Shown: in pieces, positions 57,113-64,000 of the stretch | Layout: every line of letters starts with the position of its first letter | Numbering within the stretch: the first letter of the stretch is position 1 | Origin: Naematelia aurantialba | Taxonomy: Eukaryota > Basidiomycota > Tremellomycetes > Tremellales > Naemateliaceae | Reading direction: 5' to 3' | NCBI GenBank assembly: GCA_021527695.1 | Contig: JAKFAO010000012.1 | Location: 434,001-498,000, forward strand | DNA: 64,000 nucleotides | Notes under the pieces: generated by a model | Database searches by the model: none | What the model saw: the letters and a program-made list of their open reading frames with translations, nothing else | What the model was told of the DNA's origin: nothing | Made by a program: the position numbers and the translations under genes

Positions 57113-57235
57113 CTTTCATGCGACGACGGAGAATTGTAGCTCAGAGAATGTACACTGTCGAATGACTTGTTACCCACTGAATCAGCAATCGAATGATCCC
57201 TTGCAGCGACCTCCAAAGCTGCAGCTAAGAGGCAT

Positions 57236-57300
57236 GCCAAAGCCATAGCCAAAGCCACAGCCAAAGCCACAGCCAAAGCCACAGACAAAGCCAAAGCCAC
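57236..57300. repeat. GCCAAA/GCCACA 6-nt repeat
   Basis: About 65 nt of alternating GCCAAA and GCCACA units, with variants. No gene overlaps it. Confidence 0.85.
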
Positions 57301-58661
57301 GACGAAAAAGCCACGTAAGGGGCTGCGCCGGTTAGCCCTTACCGCCGGCGACGTGCATTCGCGTTTCTAGTGCTCCGTCATCGCCTCGTCTCGTTCGTCT
57401 ACCACCCACCACGTCCTCTCGCCTCGCGTCCCTGCTGGTAGCATTAGACTGTGCTTCTCGTTCTCTTGGGCTAGGGTAGGGGTATCGGCTCTGGGCGAGC
57501 GTGTCCCGCTGTTCTGGGGGGAGTGTTTAGCGACGATCAAGGAGACGTGGTTCGTTGGGTGAGGGTGCTGCGGCTGTGGACCGGGACACCACACCCGACG
57601 ATAGACAGGGTCGACGGATGATAGAAACGGTCGGCTGACGACGACGAAGGACGACGACGACAGCGTAGACCGGCGGCTCGTTCCCATCTCTCATCTCTCG
57701 TCTCTCTTCTTTCGTCTCTCGTCTTTCGTCTTTCGTCTGTGGTCTCTGGTCTCGCATCTCTCGTCTCGCGTCTAGCGTCTCGCGCCTCTCCATTTGCACC
57801 CTGGTGGCGGTCTGCCAAACTGGCAAGAGTGTACAGTACTGAACGGGTGAGTGCCATCAGGGACACTGGAAAGCACTACTTGTTTGACCGCCGACCACCT
57901 TTATCCTCCCTACCTCTATTCTATTCCCGTTCCGACCTCTTTAGTCCGTGCTCAATGAGTACCGTCCCTCTCGTCTTCTGACCCGCACCTCCAGCGTTCA
58001 GAGACTTTCACTTCTTCTGCTTCCTCCTGCCTCCTCCCTTTCTTGCTCCCTTCTCCCCTTCCCTCTCCCTTTCCTCGTCCTCTTCCCTTTCCTTCTCCCT
58101 TTCCTTCTCCCTTCTCCCTTTCCTCCTCCCTCCTCCCTCCTCCCCTTCCTCCTCCCTCCTCCCCTCTCCTGTCCTTTCTCTCTTCTGCCACTCACACCAG
58201 CATTGGCTGGCAGCCGTAATCCGAGGATTGACCATGCCAGTTCGTTTTGTGCGTTAGGTTATGTGTTGCCGAGCGCCCAAGCAAGCACAGACCGACGAAC
58301 AAGCTTCCTTTCTCTCGCCTGTTCTCGGCTCGGCTCGTCTCTTGTCCCGTCCCCGACTGGTCTTCTTCCTGCGCGTCTTCTAATCTTGTCGCTTGGTTTC
58401 TCGTCTCTTAACTTTCTTGTCGTTTGACTCTCTTGCCTGCTGGGCTTGTCTCTTGTCGTTTGGTTTTCTTGCCTGCTGGGCTTCTCTCTTGTCGCTTGGT
58501 TTTCGTGTCTCCCTACTCCAGCTGGTCACCCGAGCTGATCAGTGCAAGTCTACTTTTTACTTTTCGACGGCGACTGCAAGACATTTGGAAGGCCGTTGTG
58601 ACGTACCCTGGAACGCACATCAACTCCGTCGCCGCCTGGGACGCGATCTGAGCCAGCATAC

Positions 58662-61600
58662 ATGTCAACCGCGCTCGATCCGGCCGTGAGGGAGGGATTT
58701 GGAGGGTACGCCATGTCGGCTGAAGCTTCGGCGTCGAGCAGGGGACGCTCACCTGGAGTGAGTCATTGCCCTCTTCTCCCGCCTCCGCGTTCTTCATTCC
58801 TCTTCCTTTCGCCCCCCCTTCCACTTTTACGAAATGTTCTTACTTTTCTCACTGTCCTCGCTTTCCGACTTCTTCCATCTCCCTCGCTGTCATCACGTAG
58901 AAGTAACGTGGCTGTCACTGACATAGACGCAGCCGCAAGCCCCTGTCCCAGCAGGAAGCGGCGCAGCACTAGCCCCGACCCGATCGTACTCCCCCTCGAG
59001 GCCGCCGACATCAGCAGAGATAGACGCCGTCATTGCCGCCGCTATGGCGAATGCGCCTCCTTTGCTCGCCCAGCCAGAGTTTCCCCCAAATGGTACGTCA
59101 CGATTTTCACCTCCCGCAAAGATTGCACCACTAACGGCGATATGACAGACCGCACCATCACACCCCTAATGACCAATCTCCTCCCAGCTGCCGTCGGCTC
59201 AGACGGTCGTGTAAACCTCTTCATCGGAAATGTAAGCTCGCAACGCGCGTATATGCCATCATTGACACCCCCAGCTTCCATATAGAGTCCGTTGGCAAGA
59301 TCTGAAGGACCTGTTCAGAAAAGCGGGCACTGTGTTACGGGCGGATGTCAGCTTGGGACCAGATAACAGAAGCAGAGGCTATGGCACGGTCTTGATGGGC
59401 AGTCGTGAAGATGCAGCAAGGGCGATTGGTCAGTGAATATCCTCTCTCTAGAATTCAACTGACCTAGTCTGTAGACCGCTTCAACGGGTATACGTGGCAG
59501 ACGCGAACCCTCGAGGTCCGACCTGATCGCCTACCACCAGAGTACGAACCCCAACCCCACATCCATCACAATGCTGTCCGACCGCCCGGCCCGTTCCACA
59601 ACATGTCAGGTTCCCATCCTGCCTTCCCCATGCCGAATCAGTATGGACCGCAAAGCGGGCCAGGATGGCATCCTACCAACCGACCCCCGCATTTCGGCGG
59701 ACCAAGCTCTCAACAGATGTTGGGTGTGATGTCGATGCCTGGATCAGGCCCTCATGTCTCCCCAATGGGGATCACAAGCTCGTCACCGATTCCCTCTTCA
59801 CATTCGCCTCTACCTGGGTTTGGGGTCTTGCCTTTACCGCTTAGCGGTCAAAATACCGGCGGCGCGCCTTTCTCTATCCATCCATCTCCCTTGGCAGGAT
59901 CTCTCACATCCGGAGTTCTACCATCGCAGAATGGAGCGGATTCGGCTAGAAGGAACTCGTTGTCTCCGTTTCCCCATCCGTCGCAACCTTTGCAACCATC
60001 GCAATCGGATGCCACACGCGCACCCCGGTTACAAAAGTCTCCGGCACCTACCACGGCACCTCACCCGACCTCTAGACCGGCATCTCGAACCGGACTCCGC
60101 ACCTCGCCACACGCCGAAGCTCCTCCGGCACCGCAACATGCCCCACAGCGTGCGCCACCTCCTGGAAGTCTTGGACCGTTACCGCCACCATTATTCGCCA
60201 CCGTCAAAGCCGTCATCTCGCCTTCCGAGTCAGGCTTGGACAAGCACTCCAACTCGAGTATCTCCGCCATGGCTCGTGGACTCACTCCTCCGCCACAGGT
60301 CCCTGCTATCGCTGCGCCTTCTGCTGCACCACTCAACCTGGAGGGACTGGTTCATCAAGCACCTGGACTGGGTCCGCCTGGAAATCTCCACGATAGAGTT
60401 CTGTTTGTGTACAATGTGAGAGACCCCATGGGAAAACCTTTTCCTGCTTGGTCAAGACTGATACAGATCTTCTAGCTTCCTTTGACCATGCAGTGGCAAG
60501 AGCTCAAGGACATGCTGCGTCCGGCTGGGATCATCATTCGGGCCGAGTGAGTTTTGTGTCGCTTTAGACGAAAGCTGTCCGCTTACACCTGCAGCGTGGC
60601 GACGGACGAGCACAACCGGCCGCGAGGCTTCGGAACAGCCTTGTTTGCAACTGTGGCTGATGCTGCCAAAGCTGTGCAAATGTTCAACGAGTGCGTTTCC
60701 ACCGGTTACATGACGAGTCGCTGATGCAATATAGCCGTGAGGTTGGCGGGCATCGTATTCAAGTCCATCTTGAAAGTGAAGTCCTGCAGGAAGGTCGACG
60801 GTCGAGCTTCCCCCACGAGCAAGGTCGGCCCATGGAAGGGGATCAGACAGCGCCCGAAGGCTTCCCGCATACAGGCCAACCTTCTCGCCCTGAGCTTTCG
60901 ACGTTGCAGACTGCTGTATCTATCCCCGGGCCCGGTTCCTCTGCATCGCCTATCCGTAATTTACCATGGGGTCTCAACACATCTCTCAATGGAACGCACT
61001 CTACTCCGATCCGCGGCTCGGACGGATCACCGATCTCTCATTTTCGCCAGACACCGCATCATCCTGGCCCGCTTGCCATGCCGCCATTTTCTTCGCTCGA
61101 CAGCGGTTTTCCCCTATCTCCTCTGCAGACCCGAGGTCTGCCGCCGATGACACCCTCGATGCCTGGATTCGTCTTCAACGCATTCCCCGAGACGCCACCT
61201 GTGCCGCATCCTTTCCTGTCACCAGGTATTGGACCGTTTTCTCCTGGTATCCCGGTCACTTCGCCTGGTGGCTTCCCTTACAATCCTTTCCTCAATGCCG
61301 CGCCTGGTGGACCCATCAACCAATATCCTGTCGCTGGCAGTGCAGCTCTCGGGACCCCGACCACACAGAGCTTCCCCAACAACCCGGTGCATGGCTACGG
61401 CGGTCAACATGGCTTGGCAAACATGACTCAAACCCTACCGAACCCGCAGCCAAGCGACTACTTCCCGCAGATTGCGATGCAAGAGGTCCCTCCGAGCCCG
61501 GCACCAAGGGTCGCCAGCCGGTCGAGCGTCGTCAGTCCGTCACCTTTGAATGCAAAGGACCGACTTGCGTCCACTGCAGCCGTCCCCCCAGCTTCGACCG

Positions 61601-61851
61601 ACGTAGACGAGTTGATCGGCAAGACGGGCAACCTGAGCGTAAAAGAGGGAGTCGTTTCGGGCTCTCATCTGGACCTGCCGCACAAGGGTTCTGTCGGGAA
61701 TAAAGTGACGGGTGGGGAGGACGTCCGGAGCCGAGCAAGCCTGGACTTGGCGAGACCAACGCTCGAGGCGGGGTTGTTGGATTCGCTGGGGATTGGCGGG
61801 GAGCGCAGAGCGAGCTTTGGGGATATCGGCAGTGGGAGGGATGGTAGGTAG
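58662..61851 (+). CDS. RNA-binding protein with two RRM domains and proline-rich linkers
   Basis: Predicted mRNA-binding protein. Exon 1 ([20 protein letters not shown]) ends at SRGRSPG and joins, in phase 0, [23 protein letters not shown]1 has RNP2 VNLFIGNLPW and RNP1 [10 protein letters not shown] (about 59208-59520). A 300-residue Pro/Ser/Gly-rich linker follows. RRM2 has RNP2 VLFVYNLPLT and RNP1 [10 protein letters not shown] (about 60395-60690). The C-terminal 380 residues are again Pro/Gly/Ser-rich, ending [21 protein letters not shown] and [12 protein letters not shown] at matching places show the two RRMs are related and resemble Gbp2/Hrb1- or hnRNP M-type RRMs; a precise orthologue is not claimed. 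A pyrimidine-rich leader precedes it. Confidence 0.8.
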
Positions 61852-62513
61852 GAGAGTTGGGCTGCGGAAGGGCACTGCAGAGAAATGGGGGGGGGGGGGG
61901 AGTAATAGAAGCTGCCAGTGCAAGCATTATGAAACTGGGATCGGAGCTGTGAACAAGGACACTGGGAGATTGAGGTGGAAGCTGTGGCAGCGTGTTGGGA
62001 GACTGTAGCTGTTGGTCCCTCGGCGCATTGGGAGATCAGAGCTGCAAGCTGTCGATATAATGGTATTGGGAGATGGGAGTATAGAGGCTGCTCATCACGT
62101 TATCGGGAAACTGGAGGTTGGGTGAGACGCTTGCTGGGTGTGCATGGGGTGCCGGGTGGAGTGGAGTTGACGTGTCGCGGGAACAGTGTCTGGAGTTGGA
62201 GAGCCCATGTGACGGACGACATCGGGGATGTCCTGGTTAGTCTTTTTATGTGCATGATGTTCCGAGATTGATGGTGGTTTTTGGGTAGACATGTGCATGG
62301 TACGTATGAGAGGGCAGAGGCCGGATCGAGATGCATCATCTTACAGTACATGTCGTGCTCTAGTCGTGGGCTCTGGTCTCTGGCGCTTATGATGCGTACG
62401 GCGTATGTGATGGGTGTGGAGAGTACAACGTAAAATGCGGTCTAGGTCGTCTATGCTGCAGTGAGTGAGTTCCGCGGGTGTAGGGCGACGGGTGCGGGAG
62501 TCGGTGGTGGTGT
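61852..62513. other. Intergenic region after the two-RRM gene
   Basis: GA- and GT-rich sequence with a G run of 12 or more at about 61889; repeated variants of CTGGGAGATxGxAGCTG occur every 40-70 nt from 61965 to 62115. No gene is recognised. Confidence 0.4.
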
Positions 62514-62649
62514 TGGTGCGAGGTGCGAGGTGCGAGGTGCGAGGTGCGAGGTGCGAGGTGCGAGGTGCGAGGTGCGAGGTGCGAGGTGCGAGGTGCGAGG
62601 TGCGAGGTGCGAGGTGCGAGGTGCGAGGTGCGAGGTGCGAGGTGCGAGG
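62514..62649. repeat. Heptanucleotide (GGTGCGA)n array, about 19 copies
   Basis: A virtually perfect 136-nt run of GGTGCGA. It lies in the 95 nt plus upstream of the FAD synthase stop, between convergent genes. Frames through it give a 7-residue periodic GARCEVR, an artefact of 21-nt periodicity. Confidence 0.95.
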
Positions 62650-62744
62650 GGGTTGGAGCGAGATGGGGCTGGTGGGACACGTTGGCGTATATTTGCGTTA
62701 ATTGCAGTATGTTCAGATACCGAGGGGCTCGAGGGGAGCTGGGT

Positions 62745-63950
62745 TCAGGCGGACGAGTCGAGTCGCCCGGCCCGTTCTTTTCTCTCGTCCGATACTGCGC
62801 TGGTCAGCTAGAGCTAAGCAAGCAACACAAGCAAGAGCAAATGAGAAGAACGGCAATGTCCTCCGCCTCGGAGGAAGGTTAGAGGAAGAGGAGGATCGAC
62901 AGTGAGATGGTGGCCAAGGTAGGGAAGGAAATGCTAGGTGGGCCTAGAGAGACCGGGAGAGGAGCACGGACTCACGCTTCCAGGCCGGGTCCCAGGTCCC
63001 GTCGAGACGAGCGAGCAGCGGGTTGGGGACGGTATTTTTGGTGGACCCTAAGCTGGTGTATCTATGTGCGGGAAAACGAATGCATCAGCGCAAACTCCGC
63101 CAGCGGAACTGAACCGGACACTCCTACTCACCCCTCATCGTACAGCCCGCAGTACGGGACGTCGAGCTCGCGGAGGAAGAGCCAGATGTCCGCGTAGGTC
63201 CAGTCTAGTATTGGGTGGATGCGCAGAAAGGCAGGCCACGAGGGATCAGTCGGTGCCAGCGCGTCGACGTCTGTGTTGAGATTCGGTGTCGCGGCAAAGA
63301 GAACCATGCCAGTGGATCCAGGAAACGGAGAAGCGTTGGATCACGACGAGTGACCAGTAGCGAGGAAGGAGGACAGCAAGTGTCAGCAAAGTCGCGCACG
63401 CTAGGGAGAGCCAGCTCACCTCCGTTGGGATCGCCCCTGCGCGTTCCCACGAGCACCCCTCTGACACCCTTTCCGCCTCCACAGCCCAGGTATTCCGACA
63501 AAGCGGCTTTCATGCCCCCGCCGAACCGATACAGGTCCAGGCCATACAGGCTCGCCGAGGACAGCACAAACTCCTCGAGTGTCGGAAATGGATGCGGCGC
63601 AGTGATGTAGATGGCACGTATGGGCGGATAGGGCAGAGCAGAGGGGGATATCGGGCGATGATGTGTCGAGGTACTCGAGTGCTTGGATGTCGAGTGGTTG
63701 GTGTCGAAGGATGAGGGGTTGGTGTCCAAGGATGAGGGGTTGGTGTCGGAGGATGAGGATGTTGTGGAGGCGTGGTCGGCTATAGATGGAGGGAGAGGCG
63801 GAGGAGACTGTGCATGTCCATTTGGGGCATGAGCAGAGTGGGAATGGTCGGGAGGGATTTGAACGTGGGCATGAGCAGGTTGGAGGTCGGCAGCTAGTGT
63901 CGTATGTCGTGCGTACAGCACAGCTGCTAGCAGGTGCAACAATACCGTGC
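62745..63950 (-). CDS. FAD1: FAD synthase (FMN adenylyltransferase), 5' end outside window
   Basis: Fad1 adenylates FMN to FAD with a PAPS-reductase-like fold. The exon starting at 63950 begins in [16 protein letters not shown], the helix after the ATP-binding P-loop, whose first part lies in the preceding exon beyond the window. About 90 residues rich in His, Ser, Pro and Thr are inserted before [20 protein letters not shown]. Then come [13 protein letters not shown] and [20 protein letters not shown] (VGTRRxDP motif), [30 protein letters not shown] and [14 protein letters not shown], ending [22 protein letters not shown]. The last junction needs a 180-nt intron (about 62795-62976) and the acceptor CAGCGCAG; it restores the family's ERAGR ending. 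Confidence 0.9.
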
Positions 63951-64000
63951 CTGCGTGGTTGCCAGTCAGCAAACTCGTCTGCCTATGCCGTGATATATCC

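Larger units (their letters stand above)
56921..58661. other. 1.7-kb gene-free region with repeats and a pyrimidine-rich leader
   Basis: Carries the flotillin-like gene's 3' repeats, a GCCAAA/GCCACA repeat, a TCTCGTCTTTCG-type run at about 57690-57790, and long CT-rich tracts on the + strand at about 58010-58190. These precede the two-RRM gene and probably belong to its promoter and 5' leader. No protein is recognised on either strand. Confidence 0.45.

Noticed and set aside
57527..57866. Minus frames rich in Arg/Glu/Asp repeats (RRETRDERRE-like)
   Set aside because: They arise from the TCTCGTCTTTCG-type pyrimidine repeat and lack any domain.
58008..58235. Minus frames of Gly/Glu/Arg repeats
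   Set aside because: Translations of the CT-rich leader of the two-RRM gene on the opposite strand.
62461..62882. Frames with a periodic GARCEVR peptide that look like a repeat protein
   Set aside because: Product of the 7-nt DNA repeat read in any frame; no start context, introns or non-repeat domain, and it overlaps the FAD1 3' end.

Overview
This window is nuclear DNA of a basidiomycetous yeast or fungus. Genes are dense and lie on both strands. Nearly every gene is cut by several short GT-AG introns (mostly about 35-60 nt), so proteins must be assembled across frames. The protein repertoire is purely eukaryotic (Nup192, Bud31, H2A.Z, SUMO protease, PP4 subunit). Intron density, an Nrg1-type regulator and general protein flavour suggest Tremellomycetes (Cryptococcus/Trichosporon relatives); that placement is inference. 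I saw no convincing tRNA, rRNA, transposon or CRISPR.

Layout. 1-17 kb: the 3' part of adenylyl-cyclase-associated protein, a Ski8 WD-repeat protein, GPI mannosyltransferase III (Gpi10), a C2H2 regulator of Nrg1 type behind a 2.3-kb leader region, an RPAP3-like TPR co-chaperone, an orphan protein, splicing factor Bud31, Ap4A phosphorylase and ribosomal protein eS12. 17-26 kb: nucleoporin Nup192, divergent from histone H2A.Z, then a Mak32-like sugar-kinase-fold protein. 26-38.4 kb: a Tag1-like vacuolar-type membrane protein, geranylgeranyltransferase-I beta, an amino-acid transporter, a divergent mitochondrial carrier, gamma-butyrobetaine dioxygenase and ribosomal protein uL2.

39-44.7 kb is the accessory part: four intact genes and one apparently decayed copy for small four-helix membrane proteins, all on the + strand in tandem. 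They share one architecture: a hydrophilic N-terminal exon, a single phase-2 intron just before a basic Arg/Asn-rich boundary, then an exon with four hydrophobic segments. Several share a motif G-W-[SD]-[YF]-x-x-G-S-S in the loop between segments 2 and 3. I do not recognise this family, and it is my main candidate for something undescribed.

45-64 kb: PP4 regulatory subunit 3 (Psy2), SUMO protease Ulp1 with a large hexanucleotide repeat in an intron, a thioredoxin-like ER protein, a flotillin/stomatin-type SPFH protein, a two-RRM RNA-binding protein, a 19-copy heptanucleotide array, and FAD synthase running off the right edge.

Functionally these are mostly independent housekeeping genes, not a pathway cluster. 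Gene ends are usually sure where the family is recognised. Internal splice sites were worked out by hand only where stated.
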